Assembly (NCBI RefSeq): GCF_029227915.1
Contig: NC_079877.1
Coordinates: forward strand, 19,741,851 to 19,805,850
Source: Hydractinia symbiolongicarpus
Taxonomy: Eukaryota > Cnidaria > Hydrozoa > Anthoathecata > Hydractiniidae
Length of the DNA: 64,000 nucleotides
Reading direction: 5' to 3'
Shown here: piece by piece, positions 32,180 through 42,540 of the stretch
How positions within the stretch are numbered: the stretch's first letter is position 1
Layout: each line of letters begins with the position of its first letter
Notes under the pieces: model-generated
What the model saw: the letters and a program-made list of their open reading frames with translations, nothing else
Told to the model about the DNA's origin: nothing
Databases searched by the model: none
Translations under genes and position numbers: made by a program

Positions 32180-33195
32180 GTGGCATTTCCACAGTTCACA
32201 AAGTACCCCATCAAAGTTGCCACTAACCTGTTGAACGATCCTGTGAGTGTAAATTGAGAGGGACAAGCTCTGAATTATTGGAACATCCAAGTAAATTTCG
32301 CTTGCCATTGCGCTACAACGGCGTTAGGCATCTCTGCCAAGCACATGACTAGTTCCGTACCCCTCGTTAACTCAATTTTTAAATTTCATGTATACTACCA
32401 TATGCGTCGTATCCTAGCGAGAATGAAGGTACCCATGCCATACAAAGGAGGCTTTTCCCAGTACGATAACCCCTAATCTACTTCTGGGTATGCTCAATTA
32501 TGTCGCGAATACGGTGCGGATCCCAATGCTTTATACAAATTCAAAGCCCTGATATCATCGTAGACAAACGGTAGATGGTGGCCACAGGTTGATGGTGATT
32601 GGGCCAAGTTTATCATCCCCACTAGCCAAGGTCTGACATCGAAGGGCCTAACAAAGCAAGTGAAAGTATCCGAGTTTACGTGGTCCTATTGCTAGGGTCT
32701 CAAGTAGAGGCTAAAGCATCCCTTCTAGGGTCTGGTGCGGACAACTACACAGCTAGACAGATCCTCCTGCAAAAATTCGAAGCCATGGTTCAACGCGATG
32801 AAAATGTAGGTCAAGATATCACCGAGTATCAAAAAGTACTCCAGTATGCACGGACTCCAGTAAATTTCGCCGTGATGTCCAGCGTCTACATGCTCCCTTC
32901 AAATATGAACCTCCGCATTGGTAAAATTGTAGGGTATAACAACAACGTTTTTATCGCACCTTCTAATATAGGCGTAGGTGTGGAGATAGATCTGAATACC
33001 ATGGTTGTCAAACATAAAGCATCCTTCACCATACTTCCGAGACAACATATAAAGAAAACCACGACGGATACCAAGGAAGACCATAGGCAGCATCCACCAT
33101 CCTCCGAGGAAGCTGCTGTTCACGAGGATACCAAAGCCACGCTGGTTATGGTAGGAGTAGGGGTCATTCTAGCATATATTTGGCTACAAAAATAG
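32180..33195 (+). pseudogene. Virus-like element gene: tail-anchored ~335-residue protein (copy B)
   Basis: Colinear with 5688-6680. The start codon ATG of copy A is GTG here (32180-32182). TGA at about 32254, TAA at 32472 and TAG at 32560 interrupt it, with a frameshift near 32660. From 32680 to 33195 it is open, through YTARQILLQKFEAMV and LPSNMNLRIGKIVGYNNNVF, and ends with the hydrophobic anchor TLVMVGVGVILAYIW. It has a 9-residue insert (PPSSEEAAV) near the C-terminus relative to copy A. Heavier damage than copy A suggests that the two decayed independently. Confidence 0.7.
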
Positions 33196-33246
33196 ATGTA
33201 ATAGTTGTCTGGTAAGCCACTAGCTTACCAGAACGTTCCATACTTA

Positions 33247-34559
33247 CTATCTCTTCCCAGCCTTATTCATCCTATTACTCACATAAGCCACTACGATCCC
33301 TACAGCTCCTGCAATTGCTAAATACTGATGCTCCGCTATAACTTCAACGACTTTGGCAGCTACCTTGAAAAAGAACGATACGATCGTACCAATGATTCCA
33401 GGAAGAGCTGCTCCCCCCCCTTGCCTGCTAAATATTTAAGGAACCGTCCGAGACGCTCCAGCTGCTTTCTCACAAACCCTTTGTCATCGGCACCTTCTTC
33501 TGTACTTTCTACGGCGCCTGCACTTCCTCCAGTGACGGCGAGCACGATGGTAGAGACCAGTAAACCAACAGCAGAAACGATTCTCGCGATAGTTATTCCC
33601 TGCTCTTTGAACAGGATCCTGAGTTTTTGGACCAAGGTTTTATCATCCCCCGCGATTTTCATGAGTGTATCTTTAATCGCCTTGAGCTGGGTATTGATTC
33701 CAGAGAGACAATTTTTTTCTATTATCGCCTTTCGATCATCCTTTATCTTTTCACGATCTTTCTTTTCTTTATCGAGGTCCTCATCCCAGATATTTTGCTG
33801 TTCCTCGGATACGTCGGACCCAGCTTTCTTTGCCTCAAGCCTCTTGATCTTGTCATCTGCCTTGGAAAGCTCGCTATCGTAAAATATCATCTTAATTTTC
33901 ACTTAATTCAAGTCGTCCTGAAGCGTTCTAACATAGAAATGAAGCCTCCGTCTTTCGCGTTCGTCGAAAGCTTCAGTAAATGAAGTATCCTCCATCAAAC
34001 TCTTTGTTTCATCTATAACATTCTCGAGTAGCGGCAACATTTCGATGTCATCAGCCTTCTCTTCAACGTGAACAATCTCGTTAAGAAGTCCCTGCGCCAT
34101 ATTTTTACTGCTTTTGTTTGGTGTCTGATAGTCATCAAACCCTATCGCTTTCATGCGTGTACTACCCAACAACTTCCGCAGCTGTCCAATAGTAGGAAAA
34201 TTACCATCTTGCAACGTGAGTACTACTTCCGGTAGTGATCTTTTTCCCGTCACAACCCTCTTTACCACAAGCTGGCCATCCTTTCTTAATCTGAACCTAT
34301 CGTAATGTGTCGCATCGGGCATAAACCCAATCCCATCCCTAAGATTCGTGTACAGGCTATCAACCTTTGATTTAAAAAGTAGTGTATCGGTCGACTCCGT
34401 ACTCAACTCCAATCACCTACGCGCACCTCCCTGCTGTTGTCTTAGGCTGACATCAGTCTCGGGCCGAAGGGTCTCGCTGTCACTGCTGAACTCCTCAGGC
34501 TCGTCTGGAATGCCTTCCTCTGGCGTAAAGTCTCCTTTGTATATTGGATTAATAGGCAT
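33247..34559 (-). pseudogene. Virus-like element gene: acidic N-terminus, coiled coil, membrane segments (copy B)
   Basis: ATG at 34557-34559 opens MPINPIYKGDFTPEEGIPDE. A TGA at 34413-34415 and a TAA at 33903-33905 fall in the same frame, so what looks like two or three genes is one of about 435 codons. Order: acidic head; a folded part (DGIGFMPDATHYDRFRLRKD); coiled coil (RLEAKKAGSDVSEEQQNIWD); a hydrophobic helix (IVSAVGLLVSTIVLAVTGG); a second near the end (AGAVGIVVAYVSNR). A run of eight C at 33413-33420 marks a frameshift. Copy A reads through the 33903 position without a stop, supporting the single-gene view. Confidence 0.65.
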
Positions 34560-34588
34560 TTCTTTCAACAACCAGCCTACCTAAATAA

Positions 34589-35871
34589 ATGAGTGTTTTT
34601 GGAAGACTAAACCCTTATCAAGTTATCAAGTCAAGACTATGCTCGCTGTCAAAGGCAAGAGGCAGCGGGTTAAAGTGAGTCATGTACCGTCCACGATTGG
34701 CCAGAATGAGGATCTCTATGTGGAAATACCAAACATGGGTCGAGACGATGTTATATTTCCTGGGAGTATTCGGCTACTATTTGATATGGAACTGACCGGC
34801 ACGAATACTAAGCGTACTATTGTTAACAACATCGGAAAAGCCCTTGTGAGGGACCTTCGTATTACGCTGAATGTGAATGAGATCCAGCATATTGCGGATT
34901 ATAATGTATTCAGTGTCTACCGTGATCTCTGGATTACGAAAATTAATAGGGAGAACAATCTGATTTTGGAGGGAATCAATCCAAATGACGGGACAATTCG
35001 CGCTTTACAGGTAAAAGCGTCTGACCATGTAGGAACAAATGAGGAGCGTGCTATAGCCGCGGCATACAGAAACACCTTTTGTATTCCGTTGGGGAAAATG
35101 TTCGCGTTGACGAGAGATCTTTCGTTTTATCAACATGGACTCTACGATAGGCTACAGTTCGTTCTACATTTCGCTTCATACGATCAAGTCATCAAGGATG
35201 CCAGTACACCAGCCGCGGCCTCAACGGCAGCCAAGGCAGCTGACGCTACATTTAAAATCTCTAACATTTCGCTCGAGTTTGAAAATTTAGTAAATGAGGA
35301 TCTGGCGAGCGCTATGATGTCGCGAAACAGCCGCCTCGCCCTACCATAAGAACGAGTATTGAGGAGTAAAGTGGTGACTATGAAGAAAAGTGATACATCC
35401 TACAATCTCCAAGTCAATATCCCTGCTAAATCCTTGGTGGATATATTACTACTATTCGTCGATCCTGGAGTATCCAAGGCTTATGCGGGTGTCAATGAGC
35501 AATTCTACAATCCCAAAATTGAGAAGATTTCTGTCACGGTGGAGGGTGAGCCCAATGAGTTCTATTCACATGCTATGCTCCCTCGAGATCATTTGCAGCA
35601 GACCGTTTAATTATTTGGATGCCATGATAGTGAAGTGACTATAGGGCAGTTTTTCATCAAGCGCTATGCGCTATTCATTGATTTCAGGGCAACACCTGAT
35701 CGCGGCCTACATGGTAGTGGGCGCCCCCTGCAGAGATTATCGGACGGTATAACCCTCCATATGACAAAAAAGGCAGATGGTACGGGGGACATCCGCTGCT
35801 ACGTCTTTTTTATTATGGACGGCCAATTGAACGTCCTCGACGGTCAATTCCATAAGTCTCACGACTTATAA
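34589..35871 (+). pseudogene. Probable double-jelly-roll major capsid protein
   Basis: The likely ATG at 34589 (MSVFGRLNPYQVIKSR) is one frameshift (near 34637) ahead of the main frame, which runs 34639-35871 and is broken only by TAA at 35347-35349 and 35608-35610. Total about 420 residues, the size of Polinton and PLV capsid proteins. Supporting traits: strand-rich with IPNMGRDDVIFPGSIRLLFD, TIVNNIGKALVRDLRITLNV, and the C-terminal ALFIDFRATPDRGLHGSGRP followed by CYVFFIMDGQLNVLDGQF. The pattern of a fixed Gly-rich turn followed by strands resembles capsid proteins of PolB elements. The call rests on pattern and context, not on a search. Confidence 0.6.
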
Positions 35872-35873
35872 AA

Positions 35874-36332
35874 TCACTTCCCTAACCACGAGGAACCTGT
35901 GGCAACACATACAAATCTGATGGAAGACAGCAGCTGGTTGTTCCAACCATGATCCACGTACTGGCATAGTGTAATCTCATATTCATCATCGTCACCATTA
36001 AACCGGATTGCTATTTTATAGTCTGAATTATCAAATGAGATAACCTCCGGATTAGAATTTTGCACCTTGGTGCGTGATATGATTTGACCCAGTTTGGGAA
36101 TAACATGTTTCAATATAAAATACACGCTGGCCATACACTCGCCATCGCTGGGGTCAATAGTAACGTCTCCAATATCCACATCTGAAATGCTCAATCCAAT
36201 GCCTAGGATGTGGGAAGATGTGTCTATATACATTTGCCTTAGCCTGGTATAAACATTTCCTCTTATGTCGCCAAGACCTGATGGTGGAATGACAATCTCT
36301 TCGAAAAGCCTTGTTTCCAATTCGTCAAACAT
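35874..36332 (-). CDS. Virus-like element protein, unknown (152 residues, intact)
   Basis: Complete frame MFDELETRLFEEIVIPPSGL to TSSWLGK, ending 2 bases from the capsid gene's stop on the other strand. Mixed alpha/beta: LGIGLSISDVDIGDVTID, ASVYFILKHVIPKLGQII, then strands YKIAIRFNGDDDEYEITL. No metal-binding or nucleotide-binding motif. Conserved spacing with the capsid gene hints at a structural role. I do not recognise the family. Confidence 0.5.
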   Translation of the reverse strand: MFDELETRLFEEIVIPPSGLGDIRGNVYTRLRQMYIDTSSHILGIGLSISDVDIGDVTIDPSDGECMASVYFILKHVIPKLGQIISRTKVQNSNPEVISFDNSDYKIAIRFNGDDDEYEITLCQYVDHGWNNQLLSSIRFVCVATGSSWLGK

Positions 36333-36344
36333 TCCTTTCTTTCT

Positions 36345-36846
36345 CTATTTCTTCCTTTTCATCAATGGACTGTGAAAGGGCGCTAAAAATTTGCCAAATG
36401 CTGTATAAACGAGGATTCCAAGATCGGTCATGCTCTCCCTGATAATAGAATCATTTTCTAAGTCATGACTTATCAAGTGGTATAAGGTTACCGATAGTTT
36501 TGCTATATAGCCCAAGGGCGTGAGTGCTGATGGCTCTGGCTGTTGTTTCTCCCTTTTCCACCAGCTTATATTCATCATATATTTTCTCGATTACATCTCC
36601 CGTGGCTTTATCGATGAACACCTCAGTACATTTTTTAGGCAGCAAGTGTGGTTTTGACTTTCGAGCATCCTTGAGAGCTTGACGTTTTTCTATAGGTTTT
36701 TGCTCAAACGCTTCTGCCGGTGTATCTACAACATCCAATATTTCTGCTAAATTGTGAGCCATATTTATTAGACGTCTGTACCGATAGAAACAAGCAATGA
36801 TTACTACGTATGGGAGGAGTATAGATATCAGTAACAATAAATACAT
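36345..36846 (-). pseudogene. Virus-like element protein with N-terminal membrane anchor
   Basis: ATG at 36844-36846: MYLLLLISILLPYVVIIACF, then YRYRR, a signal-anchor followed by a basic stop-transfer. Then a soluble part with LAEILDVVDTPAEAFEQKPI, KCTEVFIDKATGDVIEKIYD, a frameshift at about 36555, and TPLGYIAKLSVTLYHLISHD to a basic end MKRKK. About 165 residues. The motif FIDKATGDVIEKI resembles the MIDKDTGEVLGVV end of the 30377 protein, a small shared element. Function unknown. Confidence 0.55.
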
Positions 36847-36906
36847 TTATTTGCAGCTTTGTGTATAAAGGTGTCGGGAGACAACACCTTTGGATTAAAC
36901 TCTAAA

Positions 36907-37404
36907 TTACTCTGATATGCATCGATAGCCTTTCGACTGATTTTCATTTTTCCACATGGTTTGCATGTTGGTATAATGTAACGGCGCGAGCTGTATCTCC
37001 CCACTAGGAGGAACACCATTTTCTTGATATTTAATAGGGATTTTGTGATCGAATTCCCATTGACCTCGGTTTCCTCAGCACACCCAATCTCTAAATTGAG
37101 CTTGGATATGTCCAATAAATGTGCAGATACCACACCCTAGGTACTCTGTGGACGCTATCTCAGTGTCTCTGTTTAGAGCAACGCGAATCCTATTTAGAAT
37201 GAGGGGATGCATATATCCAAGGAAATCGCATTCCTTACAATGGCCATGCTGTTTCCCATGGTAGCCTTTATTGCGTTCCCTTGTCGCCTTCATACCGTCA
37301 AGGCATTTGATTCACCATTTTGTCCATTCGCTATTCCGTTGGGTCTTAAAATTATCAAAAGAACAAGGTTTTTTACAGCTTGTACAGCATTTGGTCTCCT
37401 CCAT
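36907..37404 (-). pseudogene. HNH endonuclease
   Basis: ATG at 37404: MEETKCCTSCKKPCSFDNF, a Cys-pair zinc knuckle. CKECDF (near 37230) and GCGIC (near 37125) provide further paired cysteines. The active-site block is WEFDHKIPIKYQENGVPPSG, then LHYTNMQTMWKNENQSKG, with His of DHKIP as general base and Asn in TNMQTMW, the usual HNH layout. The frame runs from 37404 to TAA at 36907-36909 with only two TGA codons inside (near 37314 and 37075-37077); both could be CGA or TGG decays. It lies directly downstream of the polymerase, same strand. It may nick or resolve element DNA in place of an integrase, which is inference. Confidence 0.7.
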
Positions 37405-37457
37405 TTTTTGTTGTATATACTATTAATACATACAAACTTTGGGACAATAGTCATCAC

Positions 37458-39715
37458 TTATAATTCTAATGGCTTTGTATGAACACCATCCTCGAGCACT
37501 ACCCTTTTATCATAGAACGCTGATAGCCCTAGTTTGTTTTGCTGATACGTTACCATTCCCTGGTTATGAACCCGGAAGCCCACATTTTTTGCATTATCCA
37601 GCTCTCCCTTCAGTGCTTTTATATATCTAGACCACGTCACTTCATTCTGTCTTTTGGACATACCTTTGCAGGAAAATTTAGTGCCATCTTTACCTTCGAC
37701 GAAATAACACTTTGCGGTCAATGCAATCATCCTCGAACCAATGAATTCTTCTTTGAACAGCCTCCGGTTCTGCTTGAATATTTATCGGTGACTAGCCAGT
37801 TTTTAACATCCTCATCATACTGCTTGATTATATCAGGACGAACAACATCCCGTAAGTTATCTCCAGAGATTGCAAAATAAGCACTATCGGTATCCATGTA
37901 CACATATTCATAGTTTTGTCGATCTACGTACCTATCCAGAAAGTCATAGTAATATTCGAGCATCCGCAGCTTGGCCAATTGATATACATTTATCCCGCAT
38001 TGGTACGCTCCATTAATGGAAACGCCTTGTTTACTCCGTCTTACTTCATATGCGTCTCCAATTTCTTCAAGATCGTCCAGGTATGGGCTCCTCATTGCCG
38101 CATCTATTACCTTTTCATCCTTTGTAAATGTGGTATTGTTATGTCTCGCCAAGTCCTCTATCATTTTCCCATAAAACGAGTTCCCTTTTAATTTAGCAGT
38201 ATCGCCAGCGATGCGCTTATCAGGGTCGTTATCTGCTTGGCGACGCGCATCCACGATTTCCTCAGGAAACCAAGCGAATGGTTTACCACGTGAGTACTTG
38301 AGTATTTGATAACAAGTATTTGATAATCTTCAACCCATGCTCTAGGTACCATATAACCAGGTCAGTACAAAGCAGGATCTTCTTAGCTCTCATCACTCCC
38401 AACAGCTTCTTGGTACCCGGAATACGTTTTCGTCCGGTCTTGGTCAAATACGCCCGCATGTGATCTGGAATGGCTTCATCGGATATCTCTTTGACCACAA
38501 ATAACGGTGACATTTCGCTAAATTTGTCGTACAGCTCGGTGGGGACTTCGATATCAACTTGGGTAAACCCGAATAGCGATCCATCTAGAATGTCTCGCAC
38601 CAGATCATCTATTTTTTCAGCAGGGTCTGCCATTTTTATTACCTTGTCTTTATCACAAGGGAAGTCCTGCAGTCTTTTTTGTATTGGCCTTGTCCATATA
38701 CAAGACGCCAAGGGGCCTTATTGTTGTTATCTTTTGGTTCAAATACCCTTATGTTAATCTTGAATCGTTTGGCAATACCCTCCAAATCCACTAGCCTCGT
38801 GGCACGTACTTTTTACCTCTTTAATTTAGGTTTGTCATAGTATTCACGAGCTAATTTTAGGGCCGTTTTTGTGAGGAACTCTGTCCCTCTTTTTACATCT
38901 GCTCTCTCCCTTACAGCTAAGCATCTCCAAAAGCATAGATTGTCCGTTCTAGCATCCTCACCGTCCATGGCATAGATACATCTTTTTCCGCGCAACCAAT
39001 CAGGTAGGGGTCCACATCCAAGTAGTGGTTCCCTCGTAGAAATTATTTTGATCTGAACGTGCTTGAATATTATTTTACTTTCATATGCACTTGGTGTTTC
39101 AATAGTTCTATCTGGTGGCAAGTAGGCTTTCGTCCAAAATTCGGCATCTTCCAGATCCAGGCGCTTCATCTCGCATTCATCCATAAAAGCCTCGATTTCA
39201 GCCATGCTTGATATTGACTTTGAGCTCTTTGCCTTGTGGTAATTGGACACATCGCCACCGCCCCTGTAAATCTCACAGCTAAAGCTGTATATTACCTTCA
39301 CGCGCGTATCCACGTGTGATGTTATTTTTCGCATAATGGTATCTGTCAATGGCTGGTTAAGGTTTTTGTTGAACCGCCATGTCTTGATGCGGTTCCGCTC
39401 TTCTATCATTTCCGGGTCATCATCAAAAATGTTCTGAATATCCTCGATTACCTCTGAGTTCGTGGCCTGCTTCGATTCTTTCCCGAACATGTGTTTGAGG
39501 TCCTCAATTCCTTGATATTCATCTTCGATGGTGACCCGTTGGATCTCATCGTGGAGAGTTGGTGTTCCTGAAAATTGATCCCTGACTCTGTTATAATAGT
39601 AGCTAACGGTATCCCGAACGCTCCTTAGTTGCTTAGCGAGAGCTTCACGAGTTGCCGCTACTAGTGCCGACACGGTATTATATAGTTTACTTATTGCATT
39701 TTTGAACCAACTCAT
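37458..39715 (-). pseudogene. Family-B DNA polymerase of the virus-like element, exonuclease region deleted
   Basis: ATG at 39713-39715 (MSWFKNAISKLYNTV). The N-terminal domain runs to 38813 with ARTDNLCFWRCLAVRE (38960-38910), a recurrent motif in PolB of animal Polintons. After a TAA it continues (VDLEGIAKRFKINIRVFEPK, to 38700). The sequence then jumps straight to the palm (SLFGFTQVDIEVPTELYD, 38590). The exonuclease, zinc and motif A regions are absent. Motif B is KLKGNSFYGKMIED (38195) and motif C is YVYMDTDSAYFAI (37890); both Asp are intact. The thumb region ends at 37458 (VHTKPLEL). Breaks also lie near 38270 and 37730. Confidence 0.85.
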
Positions 39716-39892
39716 GCTTTATTATATACAGATTTTCTTTTCAAACAGAAAATTATGTTTGGTCAAGGATTGAATATTTTGGGAATTTCCCTTAACTCAT
39801 ATTCTGTATAATATCAGTATATACATTTAATATTATTATGTGTTGGTTATTGGCATTTATATTCTGTATTGTTATGATTTCACGTATGACGT
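39716..39892. promoter_or_regulatory. Subterminal region upstream of the polymerase gene
   Basis: AT-rich, with an inverted match to the left subterminal region (ACTCATATTCTGTATAATA) and a TGACGTCAT site at 39887-39895 overlapping the terminal repeat. It probably holds the polymerase promoter, since no other space exists between the gene start and the element end. Confidence 0.4.
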
Positions 39893-40017
39893 CATATGAT
39901 TTCGTTTTTACTTGTTTTTTAGGATGAAATGGTGGTGGAAATGGTGAAAGCGGGGTTTTTGGGGGTGAAGGTGTAGGAGGAGCGAAAACCTGGTTATATT
40001 CACTCCCTACTACTACT
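39893..40017 (-). repeat. Right terminal inverted repeat of the virus-like element
   Basis: Inverted copy of 28765-28889, ending CACTCCCTACTACTACT; ACGTA follows at 40018-40022. Confidence 0.9.
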
Positions 40018-40182
40018 ACGTAGATCTTTAATTAATAGATGGTATTCTCCTTTCTGTTTTCTTTCTTGGAAAATTTTTCTTACCCACCATCTTTTTTTGT
40101 ATTTATTCCTTAACTTTCTTCTTTGTATGCGTCTCTTTAAAACTATCAAAAGTAGCAAAGTTCTAATGTTTATTGCAGCCAT
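40018..40182 (-). pseudogene. Harbinger transposase, N-terminal part
   Basis: ATG at 40182 gives MAAINIRTLLLLIVLKRRIQ, then KYKKRWWVRKIFQERKQKGE and YHLLIKDLR up to the virus-like element's terminus. The WWV-x(n)-KGEYH pattern is the usual beginning of animal Harbinger transposases. Joined to 28759 and onward after removing the 11.25 kb element and one ACGTA, the frame continues without a stop (LRLFDHEYFF). Confidence 0.8.
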
Positions 40183-40312
40183 TTTGTTTACAATTTTTTT
40201 GAATGAAAATTCGCGCTCTCTTAGAAGTGGAAATCTTCACTTGGATGTGGATCGGATTATAATTTGATCCCATCCTGGTCTGATCCGGTCCGATCCAGAC
40301 AAGTGGAAACCA

Positions 40313-42540
40313 GCCTTTTCAATTTCCAATGAATGAAATTTTGAAATGGGAAGAAAAAACGCCTAAAACGTCCGTGGGTTTTTAAGTTTAAACGCCTAAA
40401 ACGACCACGGGTATGGTTACATGGACGACAAGTGGACGCTTCTTTTTCAACATGGTTAGCTGGATCAGAAGCACCTCAAGTGGCTAGAATAAATCAAAGC
40501 AATTGTATGCTAGCTAAGTTAAATGAAGAAGTTTTGAGTTTGGAAAGCCTTTCAGATATTAAAAGGATTAGAAATGCTGGAGGGAAGTATTGTTGCCACG
40601 TGCGCCATGTTGTTGTCTTAAACAAAACCTTCATCCTGCCTCTGCAAAAGACAATAAATACATTGCTTTAAAGTAAGTAATACTTCATATCTTTTAGTTT
40701 TTACTGCTGCTGGATTTAAGGCACTTTTGTGTCAAGAACTATTCTTAAAAGTGGTAAAGCACCAGATGTTCTTACAAAACGTGTGATTTAAAAAATCCCT
40801 TTCTTATCAAAACAAAAGGTTTTAACTTGACCTCGATCAAATGGATTGTTTGTTTATTAAAGCCCAATGCTAAACGAGATAACTGAGGCAATTTATGTAA
40901 ACACTGTCTTGGCGGTCAAAAAATGTTTGGAGGTGTATGTTAAGTTTGGTATAGAGTATGGTAGTGGCTAGATGCAGCGCTTTTATCAATGCGGACATTT
41001 TATTTATTTGTATACACGTACTTGTGAGATTTTCAAATTTGTAATTAATTTTTTACAAAAATTTAGTGAATAACGTATGTAACTTTTTAGTGGTCGTTGT
41101 TCGTTTAGTGTCTCAAATGAAATCCGAATCAGTATTACTTTATGTTGTATCGTTTCCATATCTTGCAACATCGCGTAAACAAAACTGTCATTCATTGTTC
41201 TACTTAAGGCTTAAGCATTTTTAGATTCCAAAAACACGTAAAACGGCTATACCTTGGATTTCTGGAAAGCTGGATAACATCACTTTTCATGCAGTGATGA
41301 AGACACATATTGGCAGAAAATAAAAAAATTATACTTAACAAAAAAGTGTGGGGGGAGGGCTGAAGCCCCCTTAGTGTCGCCGACCCTGGGCTATTCAAAT
41401 CGTAGTTTTTTTGCAACGTAGTCTAGGTTAATCTTCAGAAATATGTTAACTCTAGAGGCCGCTGAAGCGCTTTTTTTCAGGGACAGTCAGAGTTTGATTA
41501 TGCGACAATATTCGGGAACTTCGGTAATAGACGAAGTCTAAAAATTTGCACGCTTGATGTTTAAATTTTCTATCTTTCGGTAATTATCATGGACACCTGT
41601 ATATAATTTAACACACAATAATCGACTTAACTCGAACAGTGCGAATTTTCTTCATTCGTTTTTATAAAAGTAAAAGCTGTCAGATCTATACAACTTTGCA
41701 GACCATGCCGTGTATTATACTTGCAAGGAGATCCACTGTTGCCATTTTCACAAGTACATGCACCCCGTCTTCATGTTTAGAAGAAAGGTTTTATTTGCGA
41801 CGCTATATTTTCGAGCACTAAATGACATCCATAATCAAACATTTTTGCCCATTCGAACACATTTCTGTCGAAAGCAGCGATATGATATTAAATTTTCGGA
41901 TATTTTGTTGCAAGTCTACTCACAATTATTGAGAACATGCAAAAACTCAACAATTAATGTCGCAAAAGTTGGAGAAAAAAGGATTTTTACTCCATTATTT
42001 GTAAAAAATATCGTTTGCGTGGTCAATTTTTGCCGAGTTAGTTAAACTCGTATATACTTAAATGCATGGGTAGTCATAAAAAATATTTTTATTGAGAAAA
42101 AAACGTCATGGAAATTAATAAAATCCCAACGATCATCAAATTATTGTCAAAACGCAATAATTTTTGTTCGCAACAATTTTTGTCCTAAATTTATTATCTT
42201 CAAACATTGATTTTTTTTCCGCGAATACCGACTCTTGCTAGTCAATTTTCGGAAGTTAAATATTAGCAGTGTCTCGTTACACTGAACGAACGAAGCAACT
42301 TCATCTTCATCTTGCACTTTGTATTGCAACGCAACTTTGAACAAGAAGCTCCCTTTCACAGCGGTATTTCACAGTACGTTTATACCTTTTGACAAGGGCA
42401 TGAACAAAGTCACTAATGGGTCAATTCCAAATATGCACGTCTTAATGTCATATTTTTTCCCACCGCCATCTTGTTTGTTAACTGTTAGGAAAAACCCCGC
42501 CTTTTTCAATTTACTTATTGTGTTCTCTGACCATCTCAAA
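40313..42540. other. Unassigned sequence
   Basis: No gene I can support. A 79-codon frame at 40432-40671 has no known motif. At 40958-40980 there is GGTAGTGGCTAGATGCAGCGC, identical to the terminus at 56790, so a Mutator-like end may lie here. The rest is AT-rich without long repeats. Confidence 0.4.

Larger units (their letters stand above)
28765..40017. mobile_element. Full-length PolB virus-like (Polinton-like) element, 11,253 bp
   Basis: 125-bp terminal inverted repeats (28765-28889 and 39893-40017, about 3 mismatches) start AGTAGTAGTAGGGAGTG. A 5-bp direct repeat ACGTA flanks them (28760-28764, 40018-40022). Termini starting AG and a PolB gene are Polinton hallmarks. Gene order: DUF4116-like (+), small Cys protein (+), unknown (+), Rho_N (+), membrane protein (-), beta-rich protein (-), tail-anchored protein (+), coiled-coil/membrane protein (-), capsid candidate (+), unknown (-), membrane protein (-), HNH nuclease (-), PolB (-). 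I see no integrase, packaging ATPase or cysteine protease. Every large gene has lesions, so the copy is inactive. Confidence 0.85.
23540..40312 (-). mobile_element. PIF/Harbinger transposon, expanded by three nested insertions
   Basis: A MADF-domain gene (plus, 23713-26948) and a DDE transposase (minus, 27209-28764 plus 40018-40182) are convergent, the standard Harbinger pair. The two transposase parts are separated by the virus-like element. Outer ends are not exact: GATCC/GGATC-rich sequence lies at 23575-23610, and GGCTGGTTTCCACTTGTCTG is read inverted from about 40312. No 3-bp target duplication could be fixed. Net of insertions the element is about 3 kb. Confidence 0.65.

Noticed and set aside
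33360-34412. Two separate genes, one with a GTG and one with a TTG start
   Set aside because: The stop between them is in frame and copy A reads through that point, so they are one broken gene.
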